Shown: in pieces, positions 1-7,006 of the stretch
How positions within the stretch are numbered: position 1 is the stretch's first letter
Layout: every line of letters starts with the position of its first letter
Source of the DNA: Egicoccus sp035462025
GTDB taxonomy: Bacteria; Actinomycetota; Nitriliruptoria; Nitriliruptorales; Nitriliruptoraceae
NCBI GenBank assembly: GCA_035462025.1
Contig: DATHUR010000188.1
Location: forward strand, 1 to 33,533
DNA length: 33,533 nt
Reading direction: 5' to 3'
The notes under the pieces: model-generated
Database searches by the model: none
The model's input: the letters and a program-made list of their open reading frames with translations, nothing else
Told to the model about the DNA's origin: nothing
Position numbers and translations under genes: made by a program

Positions 1-1083
1 GACGACGACCGCGACCTGGTTGCGCGAGGTGACGATCGCGTCGAGGGCGCCCCGCAGGGAGGTGGCGTGGTCGACCATGACGCGGAAGTCCCGGGTCGGG
101 TGGTCACCGACGGGGCGCGTCTCGTCGAGGTCGTCGGTCCACAGCCAGCCACGCAGTCGTTCGCCGTCGAGCACGCCGACCCAGTCCACGCCCTCGCCCT
201 CGGCCGTGCGGCGGGCGTCGTCAGCTGACGCCTGCGCCGCCACGACGGGCCCCCGGACCAGGGCGGCGTCCCCGACGGTCTCCAACGACAACTGCTTCAG
301 GGCGCGTTCGGCCCCCAGGAACGATCGGACGAAGTCGTTGGCCGGTTCGCGCAGGATCTGCGCGGGCGTCGCGTACTGCTCGAGGACGCCGCCGACGTTG
401 AGGATCGCGATCCGGTCCCCGAGTTTGATCGCCTCGTCGATGTCGTGGGTGACGAACACGATCGTCTTGCCCAGTTCGCGCTGCAGTTCGAGCAACTCGT
501 CCTGCAGGCGGCCACGGACCAGGGGGTCGACGGCGCCGTAGGGTTCGTCCATCAGCAGGACCGGCGGGTCGGCGGCCAGGGCCCGGGCCACGCCGACGCG
601 CTGGCGCTGGCCGCCCGACAACTCGCTCGGGTACCTCGCGCCCAACGACGCGTCGAGGTCCATGCGTTCGAGCAGGTCGGCGGTGCGGGCCCGGATGCGG
701 TCGGCCTCCCAGCCGAGCAGGCGCGGGACGGTCGCGATGTTCTGGGCGATCGTCTTGTGCGGGAACAGCCCGATCTGCTGGATGACGTAACCGATGTCGC
801 GGCGCAACTCGTGGGCGGGGCGGGCAGCCGTCGGCTGGCCGTCGATGATCACCTCGCCGCTGGTGGGCTCGACGATGCGGTTGATCATCTTCAGGGTGGT
901 CGTCTTGCCGCACCCCGACGGGCCGACCAGCACGACGATCTCGCCGCGCGGGACCTCGAGGTCGAGGTGGTCGACGGCCGGGTGTTCCTGGCCCGCGAAG
1001 ACCTTGGTCAGCCCGCGCAGCGCGATCATCGGGTCGCTGGGCACCGCCGCCCCTGCGACCGGTGCGTCGGTCGTCTCGGGCAC
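1..1083 (-). CDS. Betaine/choline/proline-type ABC transporter ATP-binding protein (3' end outside window)
   Basis: ATPase subunit of an importer of the OpuCA/ProV (glycine betaine, choline, proline) class, which powers uptake of compatible solutes at the cytoplasmic membrane. The 361 codons in the window show Walker A GPSGCGKT near residues 54-61, a Q-loop (IQQIGLF), the signature LSGGQRQRV near 155-163, Walker B LLMDEP near 177-181 and the H-loop VTHD near 211-214. After about residue 240 the chain continues into a region that looks like the CBS-type C-terminal extension of this family. The gene runs off the window, so its length and the permease partner are unknown. The GTG start at 1083 was chosen because AGGAGG lies six bases upstream; an internal ATG at 1029 is the alternative. 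The family is certain; the substrate is inferred. Confidence 0.88.
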   Translation of the reverse strand, partial: MPETTDAPVAGAAVPSDPMIALRGLTKVFAGQEHPAVDHLDLEVPRGEIVVLVGPSGCGKTTTLKMINRIVEPTSGEVIIDGQPTAARPAHELRRDIGYVIQQIGLFPHKTIAQNIATVPRLLGWEADRIRARTADLLERMDLDASLGARYPSELSGGQRQRVGVARALAADPPVLLMDEPYGAVDPLVRGRLQDELLELQRELGKTIVFVTHDIDEAIKLGDRIAILNVGGVLEQYATPAQILREPANDFVRSFLGAERALKQLSLETVGDAALVRGPVVAAQASADDARRTAEGEGVDWVGVLDGERLRGWLWTDDLDETRPVGDHPTRDFRVMVDHATSLRGALDAIVTSRNQVAVVV

Positions 1084-1113
1084 CGCGGACCTCCTGGTGT
1101 TCGGGCGGCCCGA

Positions 1114-1119
1114 CCCTAG
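1114..1119 (-). promoter_or_regulatory. Putative -10 element (TAGGGT) of the ABC ATPase gene
   Basis: On the minus strand the hexamer TAGGGT fits the actinobacterial -10 pattern TAnnnT. It would start transcription about 24 bases before the GTG start, leaving room for the AGGAGG ribosome binding site. No convincing -35 is seen. Confidence 0.35.
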
Positions 1120-1141
1120 GCGAGCCTGAGGGGGTTCGGCG

Positions 1142-1149
1142 CTAGCGTC
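1142..1149 (+). promoter_or_regulatory. CTAGCGTC box, putative -10 (TAGCGT) for the gene at 1185
   Basis: The octamer CTAGCGTC recurs in the same orientation upstream of the starts at 12635 and 24820 on the minus strand. Its core TAGCGT fits TAnnnT. A transcript would begin near 1155. Confidence 0.4.
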
Positions 1150-1184
1150 GCGGTGGCCGGGTGCGAGGTTCGGACCGGTCAGGG

Positions 1185-1673
1185 ATGGTGGGAATGCGAG
1201 CAGTCGATCACGAGCATGTCTTCACCGGGGCGACGCTGTGGGGTCTCGAGCTCGAGCCGAGGTTCCGGGTCCTGGCGGTAACCCTGGAACTCGCGCCGGA
1301 CTTCCACCCGGCGGGCGAGGTGGCCGACCGCCGCGTCCAACTGCTGGTCCACCCGGTGTCGACGATCCTCGCCTCCCTGCGCGGCCTGATGCCCGATGGC
1401 ACCCGCCGACTGCACACGTTCGAGGACACCCAACTGCTCGACGTGACGGCAGCGCTCGGGGGCGCGACGCTGCGCCCGCCGCTGTTCGGTCGTCCCGAGC
1501 CCCGTCCGGGCCAGTGGGCGCCGAGGTTCAGCCTCGAGGGCCGCTCCACCGCGCCCGACGGCACCCGCCAGACCCTGACCGTCGAGGTCCGTACGGAGGA
1601 CCTCGACTTCGACCTGTTCGCCCGCTACGACGACGCCGAGTTGAAGGACCCCGACGGCGCCGACCTCGTCTGA
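1185..1673 (+). CDS. Conserved hypothetical protein, about 162 aa
   Basis: I do not recognise this family. The protein is soluble, with no signal peptide or membrane segment. It begins with a motif around DHEHVFTGATLWGLELEP and carries an arginine/proline-rich middle (near FGRPEPRPGQWAPRF) and an acidic C-terminus rich in Asp (ending DPDGADLV). The alternating hydrophobic pattern in the first half suggests beta strands. Reading frame and codon use are typical of this genome, and it ends 28 bases before the convergent LVIVD gene. The start is uncertain: GTG 1161, ATG 1185 and ATG 1194 are all in frame and none has a good ribosome binding site. I chose 1185 because it leaves a leader of about 30 bases after the putative -10 at 1143. 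Confidence 0.6.
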   Translation: MVGMRAVDHEHVFTGATLWGLELEPRFRVLAVTLELAPDFHPAGEVADRRVQLLVHPVSTILASLRGLMPDGTRRLHTFEDTQLLDVTAALGGATLRPPLFGRPEPRPGQWAPRFSLEGRSTAPDGTRQTLTVEVRTEDLDFDLFARYDDAELKDPDGADLV

Positions 1674-1701
1674 GCGCGGCCGACGGCCGCCGGGCGGGGC
1701 C

Positions 1702-3255
1702 TCACGACTCCCTCGTGGCGGGCGGCAGGATGCAGACGCCGCCGAACGGGCTGGCGGCGGCACGCGCGGCGAGGTCGGGGGAGACGGTCAGCCACGAAGC
1801 CAGCACCGGCGCGGTCACGGTCGGGGCAGCGCCGCGATCTGTCGGCAGGTCCACCCGTAGGATCTCCATGCCGCGGGTCGGGTCCTGCGTGTAGACCAGG
1901 TTGGTCTTGCGCCCGGTCTGCTGGCCGGCGTCGTCGTACTCCGGGACCCACTTGGCGCCCCAGGTCTCCTGGGCACCCGTGATCCAGTAGCCGACCTGGC
2001 GGATGTCGGTGGCGTCGTTGACGTCGAGGATGCGCAGCCCCTGCTGGTACCAGCCCTGGGCGACGTAGCCGTCCTGGTGGTAGTCGAAGTAGTGGGCCGA
2101 ACAGAACGCGCCGGCGGGCGTCTTGACCCCGCTGCCGAGCAGTTCGGTGTTCCACTGGTCCAGCGGCGTGATGGTGCCGGCGTCCTGGGTGCCGTCGGGA
2201 TTGATGCGCCGGTCGAGGCCGGGGACGTGCCAGGTCTGGAACGAGCCCTCGGACGCGCAGGTCACGTCGGCGTAGTCCTCCTCGGTGAGCAGCAGCACGT
2301 TGCCGCGGTCGACGTGGGGCGCGTACGTCAGCTTCTGCCACCTCGCACGGTCCTTGGCGCCCGTGGGGCGCAGCTTCCCCGGTCGGTGTCGCGGGCCGGT
2401 GAAGTCGTCGGCGTTGGGCCGTTGGCTGTTGTGCGAGACGAAGTTGTTCCACTCCTGGTCGCGGCCGTGGACGTCCGAGGAGTTGAGCACGACCGGCGCC
2501 GTGGGGTCGCTGACGTCGTAGGCGACGATGCCCCCGGTCCCGACCCACCAGGCGACGCCGTCGGCGTCGACGTCCCAGTCGTGGCCGATCCCGGTCGGGA
2601 ACGCCGCGTTGGCCTCCATCGGCTGACCGGTCACCTGCTCGAGGAGCACAGGCGCGTCGAGGTCGGTGAGGTCGACCACGTCGAACGCGCCGTCACGTCC
2701 CGACGAGAACGCGTGGCTGCAGGCGGGGTTCGCACAGCCGACCGTGTGGGTGTCCGAGCCGACGTCGACGCGCGATCGGATCCAGGGCTCGGTCGGGTCG
2801 GTCACGTCGACCACCACGATCTCGTCGTAGGTGCCGACGTCGGTCGGGTCGTCGGTGGGCGTGACCCCGACCGTGTCGAACCCGATCAGGACGAACTTGG
2901 TGCCGTCGGCGCGTTCGCCGAGCTTGACGTTCTCGTTCTGGAACAGCGCGATGGGCACGGCCCCGAGCAGTTGCGGCCGGGTCGGATCGCTGATGTCGTA
3001 GGTCCGCACGCCCGACAGTGTCGAGGCGTACATCACCGGTGCGTCGCCGGCGAACGCGACCGAGATCACCGACGGCTCGGGCAGCAGGCCGACGAGGTCG
3101 ACGTTCGGGCTCGGCAGGACGTCGTCGGACGTGGCCTCGACGACCCGGGGCGCGTCGTCGAGCACCCCCGTCTCGATCCACACGGCATCGAGTGGGGTGG
3201 CGGCCACCACCAGCGGCGCTACGGCGAGTGCGGCCAGGCCGCGGCGGTTTCGCAT
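1702..3255 (-). CDS. Secreted LVIVD-repeat (beta-propeller-like) protein, 517 aa
   Basis: Predicted exported protein. The N-terminus (MRNRRG, then an Ala/Val/Leu-rich stretch to about residue 22) looks like a signal peptide. The body repeats a motif of the type 'YDISDPTxPxLLG': RTYDISDPTRPQLLG, VVDVTDPTEPWI, VVDLTDLDAPVLLE, AYDVSDPTAPVVL, LDVNDATDIRQVG. This is the LVIVD repeat of surface or periplasmic proteins, probably folding as a propeller. A Cys pair (GCANPAC) and a His/Trp-rich loop (SHNSQRPNADD) lie in the middle. Substrate and role are unknown. Of two adjacent ATG codons, 3255 was chosen because it sits five bases after GGGAGG; 3258 would be too close. The gene is alone, convergent with the gene at 1185. 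Confidence 0.75.
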   Translation of the reverse strand: MRNRRGLAALAVAPLVVAATPLDAVWIETGVLDDAPRVVEATSDDVLPSPNVDLVGLLPEPSVISVAFAGDAPVMYASTLSGVRTYDISDPTRPQLLGAVPIALFQNENVKLGERADGTKFVLIGFDTVGVTPTDDPTDVGTYDEIVVVDVTDPTEPWIRSRVDVGSDTHTVGCANPACSHAFSSGRDGAFDVVDLTDLDAPVLLEQVTGQPMEANAAFPTGIGHDWDVDADGVAWWVGTGGIVAYDVSDPTAPVVLNSSDVHGRDQEWNNFVSHNSQRPNADDFTGPRHRPGKLRPTGAKDRARWQKLTYAPHVDRGNVLLLTEEDYADVTCASEGSFQTWHVPGLDRRINPDGTQDAGTITPLDQWNTELLGSGVKTPAGAFCSAHYFDYHQDGYVAQGWYQQGLRILDVNDATDIRQVGYWITGAQETWGAKWVPEYDDAGQQTGRKTNLVYTQDPTRGMEILRVDLPTDRGAAPTVTAPVLASWLTVSPDLAARAAASPFGGVCILPPATRES

Positions 3256-3263
3256 CATGTCCT

Positions 3264-3280
3264 CCCAGGTGGATCCTGGG
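3264..3280 (-). promoter_or_regulatory. Hairpin overlapping the ribosome binding site of the LVIVD gene
   Basis: CCCAGG (3275-3280, read on the minus strand) pairs with CCTGGG (3264-3269) around a five-base loop. The last three G's of the downstream arm are the first three of the GGGAGG ribosome binding site, so the structure could limit translation. The pairing is seen; the regulation is inferred. Confidence 0.4.
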
Positions 3281-3378
3281 ACGTCCAACGCGCAGGCTGA
3301 GGCATGGGTACGGGCGTCGTCCGGCCACCGCGCGGATCTGGGCGCGTTTGCGCAGGTCACGCCAGGCAGAGGCCAGCC

Positions 3379-3407
3379 TGGACCATCGTCATATAACGGG
3401 CTATCCT
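3379..3407 (+). promoter_or_regulatory. Putative promoter of the RHH-like gene
   Basis: TGGACC at 3379-3384 and TATCCT at 3402-3407 are 17 bases apart, each matching four of six consensus positions. The region also contains the AT-rich patch ATATAAC (3391-3397), unusual in this GC-rich window; TATAAC could be an alternative -10. Confidence 0.4.
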
Positions 3408-3449
3408 GGGTGTGGCGGGCGCGCGGCGAGCCCCCAGAAGGAGTCGAAC

Positions 3450-3845
3450 ATGGCCACGAACCGGTCCCGAAAGGGCGACCGCGCACCGTCCGAGCGGCGC
3501 CACGTCGGCCTGACGTTGCCACGGCGGGTGAAGGCCGGCGCGACCGAAGCCGCGTCGGTGCACGACTGGTCCGTGGGGGACTGGGTGCTCGCCTCGGCCG
3601 CCGAGTTCGGACCCGCGCTGCGGGAGCGACTCGGACAGGTCGAGGTGAAAAAGCGCCCCAAGGTCGAAGACGCCGCCTTCGCCGGGCTCTACCTCACACC
3701 GGACGAGCGCGACGAACTCGACGACCAGGCCGTGGCCTGTGGACTCAACCGCTCGGCGTTCGTGACCGCCGTCGCGCGACTCGGCCTCGGCGACGACCTC
3801 GAGGACGTGGTCGCGTCCCTGACCATCGGAGACGGGCAAGCCTGA
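3450..3845 (+). CDS. Tandem ribbon-helix-helix-like DNA-binding protein, 131 aa
   Basis: Small protein with a basic start (MATNRSRKGDRAPSERR) followed by two segments shaped like ribbon-helix-helix units. The first, residues about 18-50, reads 'VGLTLPRRVKAGATEAA...SVGDWVLASA'. The second, about 79-113, reads 'LYLTPDERDELDDQAVACG' then 'NRSAFVTAVARLGLG'. The second resembles the RHH domain of plasmid mobilisation and antitoxin proteins (a strand ending in L-T, a helix with DE-L, then a G-N-R-S turn into helix two). Two units in one chain would give a pseudo-dimer. The ATG at 3450 follows AGAAGGAG by six bases. No toxin or relaxase is adjacent; the next gene is the convergent SET protein. DNA binding is inferred. 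Confidence 0.6.
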   Translation: MATNRSRKGDRAPSERRHVGLTLPRRVKAGATEAASVHDWSVGDWVLASAAEFGPALRERLGQVEVKKRPKVEDAAFAGLYLTPDERDELDDQAVACGLNRSAFVTAVARLGLGDDLEDVVASLTIGDGQA

Positions 3846-3890
3846 AGACGGGGAAGGGGCCCGTGCGGAGCAGGCGTGGTCCACGGACCC

Positions 3891-3941
3891 CGATCCACGT
3901 TAGTTTACGTAATGTAGCTTATGGGGCTTTGCGTGGGATCG
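3891..3941. repeat. Inverted repeat enclosing an AT-rich spacer with a TTACGTAA palindrome
   Basis: CGATCCACG (3891-3899) is mirrored by CGTGGGATCG (3932-3941, one extra G). The enclosed 32 bases are strongly AT-rich for this genome and hold the perfect palindrome TTACGTAA (3905-3912). It lies between the convergent RHH-like and SET genes. It could be a bidirectional terminator, an operator, or a remnant attachment site; the sequence does not decide. Confidence 0.45.
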
Positions 3942-3977
3942 CCGAGAGCGGGGCGATCGCCGGCGACGCCGGCCCGC

Positions 3978-4358
3978 TCACGCATCGACGACGTCGAACC
4001 AGAGCTCGCCGCCACCCTCGGCGCGGTACGAGACGGTGATCTCCTCGCCCTTCCTGATCGGCTTGATCGTCCACAGTTCGGCCGAGTCGGTGTCGGGCAC
4101 CAGCCACAGGTAGGCGTTCGGGTCGTTGCTGTGATTGCACATCGACGAGACGCCGAGCACCAGGCCCGCCGCACCGGCGTCGTCCCACTCGTAGACATAG
4201 TCGTCGACGAGCGTCTCGCGCAGCGCGTCGCGTTGCTCACCCGGAACCACGAGCACCGGTGCTTCCATCAGCAGCGTGTCGGCCGCGATCTTCTTGGTCG
4301 CGAACAGGCCGCGACCCTCCACGGGCGACTGACGTACCTCGAACAAGACGACCTCCAC
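3978..4358 (-). CDS. SET-domain protein, putative protein-lysine methyltransferase, 126 aa
   Basis: SET domains transfer a methyl group from S-adenosylmethionine to lysine side chains. The small protein is essentially only the SET core: VEGRGLFA at residues 13-20 (first SAM-binding motif), CNHSNDPNA at 74-82 (equivalent of the NHSCxPN pseudoknot motif) and KGEEITVSY at 103-111, whose final Tyr matches the catalytic tyrosine although the usual Asp before it is Ser. No pre-SET or post-SET zinc clusters are present. The GTG start at 4358 has no clear ribosome binding site, so the exact start is tentative. A TATTAC -10-like hexamer lies at 4404-4409 on the minus strand. The target is unknown; a lysine-rich histone-fold protein is encoded about 4 kb away. 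Confidence 0.75.
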   Translation of the reverse strand: MEVVLFEVRQSPVEGRGLFATKKIAADTLLMEAPVLVVPGEQRDALRETLVDDYVYEWDDAGAAGLVLGVSSMCNHSNDPNAYLWLVPDTDSAELWTIKPIRKGEEITVSYRAEGGGELWFDVVDA

Positions 4359-4463
4359 GGTCAGCAGGAGCGAAACGCCACCGACCCCGCGCTCCGCAAG
4401 CTCGTAATATGACCAGATCGGGAGGGCGGCACGACGACGTGCGGGTCGGCAGTATGCCCGCCT

Positions 4464-5444
4464 TCAGTTGACCGGCAGACCGTGCTTGGCCGCGTCGCCC
4501 GCCTCGAGGAGCATGATCGCCTCGTCGATGCTGTCCACCGGCAGCAGCCGCATGCGGCCCGGACGGAAGTCCTCGAGCTCAGCGGCCTGCGACGCGGGGA
4601 ACAGCAACACGTCCGCTCCCCTGCTGCGCGCCGCGGTCGCCTTCGCGAGCAGCCCACCGATCCGGGTGACCGCCCCGTCGCCTCGGATACCGCCGGTACC
4701 GGCGACATGGCGCCCGTCGGCGAGGTCGTGGTCCGCGACGTCGGCGTAGGTCATCAGCGCGATCATCAGGCCGTGACTGCGGCCGAGCGCGAGGTCACGG
4801 AACCAGCCGACCGGTGCGAAGCTGGCCAACTGTCCGCCGATAGCAGCCTCAACGTCGGGAGGCGCGAGGTCGACCACGTGGACGCGGTCATAGGGCAACA
4901 GGGTGCCGGGAGCGGTGTAGGTGTCGCCGTCGGCGGTGCGGAAGACCACCGGGTCCTTCGCGGTCGCAACGGCCGCCTGCCACGCGGCCCGGTCGGTGAG
5001 TTCGATCCCGTTGAGCCAGGTGATCACGACCTGCTCGGGCAGGTAGGCGTACTCCGGCTCGAGCGCCTCGACGAGCAGGCCGAACTCGATGTCGTGGCCC
5101 GCCCGGGCGAGCCCGACCGCCGCGGCGGCGGGCTCGTTGACCCGTGGCCGCTGTGCGTCGGCCGCGGTGCGCATGTCGCGGGTGTGACCGGTGTTCACGA
5201 GCCGATCGGCGAGCACCTCGGCGAACATCGGCGGGCGCCCGACCGTCAGCCACGACCACCGACCCGGTGGGTCGACCACCTCGCCCTCGACGACGAGACG
5301 GCCGTCGAGCTTCCAGGCGTTGCCGGGTGGGTTCTCGTCGACCAGGTGCACCCACGGGACGGGCGCGAGCGCCACTGCGGTGGCGAGCACCAGCAGCTTG
5401 GTCGCGCGCATGCGGCGCCGGGGGCTTCGATCGGAGCGTCTCAT
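4464..5444 (-). CDS. Membrane-anchored Lon-like (S16) Ser/Lys protease, YlbL-like, 326 aa
   Basis: Resembles the YlbL family of extracytoplasmic Lon-like peptidases. A basic N-terminus leads into one hydrophobic segment (residues about 16-32), a signal anchor. A middle region around 120-165 with VITWLNGIELTDRAAW fits a degenerate PDZ module. The C-terminal S16 domain has the nucleophile in GRSHGLMIAL (Ser223; usual form GPSAG) and the general base in RIGGLLAKA (Lys268), with VAGTGGIRGDGAV between them, so the Ser/Lys dyad is intact. There is no AAA ATPase domain, as expected for this group. The ATG at 5444 was chosen because GGTGGAGG lies eight bases upstream; the GTG at 5459 would overlap that site. 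Monocistronic by its flanking spacers. Confidence 0.8.
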   Translation of the reverse strand: MRRSDRSPRRRMRATKLLVLATAVALAPVPWVHLVDENPPGNAWKLDGRLVVEGEVVDPPGRWSWLTVGRPPMFAEVLADRLVNTGHTRDMRTAADAQRPRVNEPAAAAVGLARAGHDIEFGLLVEALEPEYAYLPEQVVITWLNGIELTDRAAWQAAVATAKDPVVFRTADGDTYTAPGTLLPYDRVHVVDLAPPDVEAAIGGQLASFAPVGWFRDLALGRSHGLMIALMTYADVADHDLADGRHVAGTGGIRGDGAVTRIGGLLAKATAARSRGADVLLFPASQAAELEDFRPGRMRLLPVDSIDEAIMLLEAGDAAKHGLPVN

Positions 5445-5563
5445 GCCGTCGGCCTCCACCGCCGATGACGCGCTACCCCCGTGTGGGGGCGCACGCTACC
5501 CGGCGGCCAGTGTCCAGACGGCCAGACTCAGCAAATCTCCAGTGGACGTGCGCGGCCCGAGCG

Positions 5564-5836
5564 TCAGGCGCGGTTGACACCGGAGTTGCTCGGCCGTCCG
5601 GCGCGGGCGGCGAGCAGCACGGCGACGAGCACCCCGAGCACTGAGCCGATCAACCCGGCGGTGCCGAGTTGCAGGCCCTCCCCCGCGATGAGCGAGCCGA
5701 CGAGGCCGCCGACGACCGAACCGCCCATGCCCGCCAGCGCCGCACCTCCCGCGCCCATCCCCCGGCGCGCGGGCAGGACCAGATGCGCGAGGTAGCCGGC
5801 CAGCAGGCCCAGGACGACGAAACCGATGATGCCCAT
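5564..5836 (-). CDS. GlsB/YeaQ/YmgE-family stress-response membrane protein, 90 aa
   Basis: Short, very hydrophobic protein of the transglycosylase-associated family (GlsB/YeaQ/YmgE). Three membrane segments can be seen at about residues 1-21, 29-51 and 56-77, rich in Gly/Ala/Val/Leu, with the family's small-residue pattern (GMGGSVVGGLVGSLIAG). A charged tail (RAGRPSNSGVNRA) follows. Members are often induced by general or envelope stress, but their molecular function is not established. The ATG at 5836 is preceded by GAGGAGG six bases upstream. The gene is separated by more than 110 bases from both neighbours, so it is probably transcribed alone. Confidence 0.8.
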   Translation of the reverse strand: MGIIGFVVLGLLAGYLAHLVLPARRGMGAGGAALAGMGGSVVGGLVGSLIAGEGLQLGTAGLIGSVLGVLVAVLLAARAGRPSNSGVNRA

Positions 5837-5939
5837 GTGGGCCCTCCTCGAGCGATGGCGACGCCAGCCCAGGGTGACGCCGAGGACGGGCCGTGGCCAT
5901 CACCCGACCCCGGTCGTTTGCCGGGCCCGAGCGGCGGAC

Positions 5940-5962
5940 GCGCGGGCGGCCACCGGCCGCGC
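5940..5962 (-). terminator. GC-rich hairpin after the RNase HI gene
   Basis: GCGCGG (5940-5945) pairs with CCGCGC (5957-5962), and CGG (5947-5949) with CCG (5953-5955), with one mismatch between the two helices. It begins nine bases past the stop codon. No U-run follows, as is common in high-GC actinobacteria. Confidence 0.4.
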
Positions 5963-5970
5963 CCCTGCGA

Positions 5971-6621
5971 TCAGAGCCGGTCGCGGGCGTAGGCGGTCGC
6001 GAGCGCGTCGGCGTACTCGTTCCAGCGGTTGCCGGCGTGAGCCTTGATCCAGTGCAGCTCGAGCTCGGGCCGGGACCGGACCAGCTCGTAGAGCGGTTGC
6101 ACCAGATCGAGGTTCTCGACGGGGCCGGTCTTGCGCCGCCAGCCACGCGCCGCCCAGCCGGCCGCCCACTCGTTGATCGTGCGCACGACCAGGTTCGAGT
6201 CGCTGTACACCACCGCCGGCGTCCCGGCCGGCACGAGTTCGACGCCGCGCAGGACCGCGGTGAGCTCCATGCGGTTGTTGGTCGTGTGGGGCTCGTGGCC
6301 ATGATCCTGGGCGACGACCTCGCCGCCGACCACGTAGACCGCACCCCAGCCACCCGGTCCGGGGTTCGGGCTGGCGGAGCCATCGGTGAACACGCCCTCG
6401 TCCGGGCCGTCGGCATAGCGCTCGAGGACCTCCGACAGCGTCAGCTGCTGCTCACCCGCCGCTGCCATCGCCGCGACGCCGCGACGCCCGCCGGCCTTGG
6501 CGCCGCGGTAGCAGCGCGGGCAGTCACGAGGCGTCCACCCCGGAAAACGCGCCGACAACTCGGCGGACGGGGTGAACGTGTCACCACAGGCACGGCAGAC
6601 GAGGGCTCGGGAATCCGACAT
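5971..6621 (-). CDS. rnhA: Ribonuclease HI with N-terminal zinc ribbon, 216 aa
   Basis: Cleaves RNA in RNA:DNA hybrids. The C-terminal two thirds is a complete RNase HI fold with the four acidic catalytic residues: Asp80 in FTDGSASPNPGPGGWG, Glu119 in NNRMEL, Asp141 in YSDS and Asp205 in WNEYAD, plus the conserved His195 in KAHAGNRWNE. The first 40 residues are a separate zinc ribbon: CRAC (Cys9, Cys12) and CPRC (Cys34, Cys37) separated by about 21 residues, followed by a Gly/Ala/Arg linker. The ribbon resembles stand-alone CxxC-type zinc-ribbon domains and may aid nucleic-acid binding. The ATG at 6621 was chosen because it includes the whole ribbon; the ribosome binding site is weak, and a start near the MAAAG at residue 52 would give plain RNase HI. 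Confidence 0.88.
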   Translation of the reverse strand: MSDSRALVCRACGDTFTPSAELSARFPGWTPRDCPRCYRGAKAGGRRGVAAMAAAGEQQLTLSEVLERYADGPDEGVFTDGSASPNPGPGGWGAVYVVGGEVVAQDHGHEPHTTNNRMELTAVLRGVELVPAGTPAVVYSDSNLVVRTINEWAAGWAARGWRRKTGPVENLDLVQPLYELVRSRPELELHWIKAHAGNRWNEYADALATAYARDRL

Positions 6622-6655
6622 GCGGCGGACCGTACCCGCCGCCGGTGACCCGTCG

Positions 6656-6919
6656 TTACAGGCGCTGCTCGGCGACCAGCAGCCGCGAACCGAAGACGTC
6701 CTTGGTGTAGCGACTGGGCTGGCCACGGTCGATGAGGAACTCGGCCGGGTCGGACTCGAGGTCGAAGCCCACGCTCATGGAGCACCGCTCGCAGCGGTAC
6801 TTGCCGAGGCCGATCATGCCCGCGACGAGGTGCTGCTCGCCGTCGCAGCGCGTGCAGGAGCGTTGGGCCGGCACGTCGGCAAGAGCCGTGCCGCCAGCGG
6901 GAAACGTGGTCTCGTCCAT
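6656..6919 (-). CDS. Small zinc-ribbon protein, 87 aa
   Basis: I do not recognise a named family. Two CxxC knuckles, CTRC (residues 22-25) and CERC (43-46), 17 residues apart, should bind one zinc ion. After the ribbon come MSVGFDLESDPAEFLIDRG and a basic stretch ending RLLVAEQRL. The gene lies 34 bases upstream of the RNase HI gene on the same strand, which itself starts with a zinc ribbon, so the two are probably co-transcribed. The ATG at 6919 has GGAG close upstream (two bases), a short but usable spacing. A nucleic-acid-related role is suggested only by the neighbour. Confidence 0.6.
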   Translation of the reverse strand: MDETTFPAGGTALADVPAQRSCTRCDGEQHLVAGMIGLGKYRCERCSMSVGFDLESDPAEFLIDRGQPSRYTKDVFGSRLLVAEQRL

Positions 6920-7006
6920 GACTCCAGCCTACCTGCCCGACCGGTCCGTTCGTCGCAGCGGCTGCGACCGTCCGGTCACGGGCTTACCGCACTCGCAACA
7001 TACTGC

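Noticed and set aside
2077..3300. Plus-strand open frame opposite the LVIVD gene
   Set aside because: Shadow frame; the opposite strand has a signal peptide, repeated motifs and a ribosome binding site.
5473..5492. CCCCC-GTGT-GGGGG hairpin after the GlsB/YeaQ-like gene as a terminator
   Set aside because: Only a five-pair core with bulges, about 75 bases from the stop codon; too weak to annotate.
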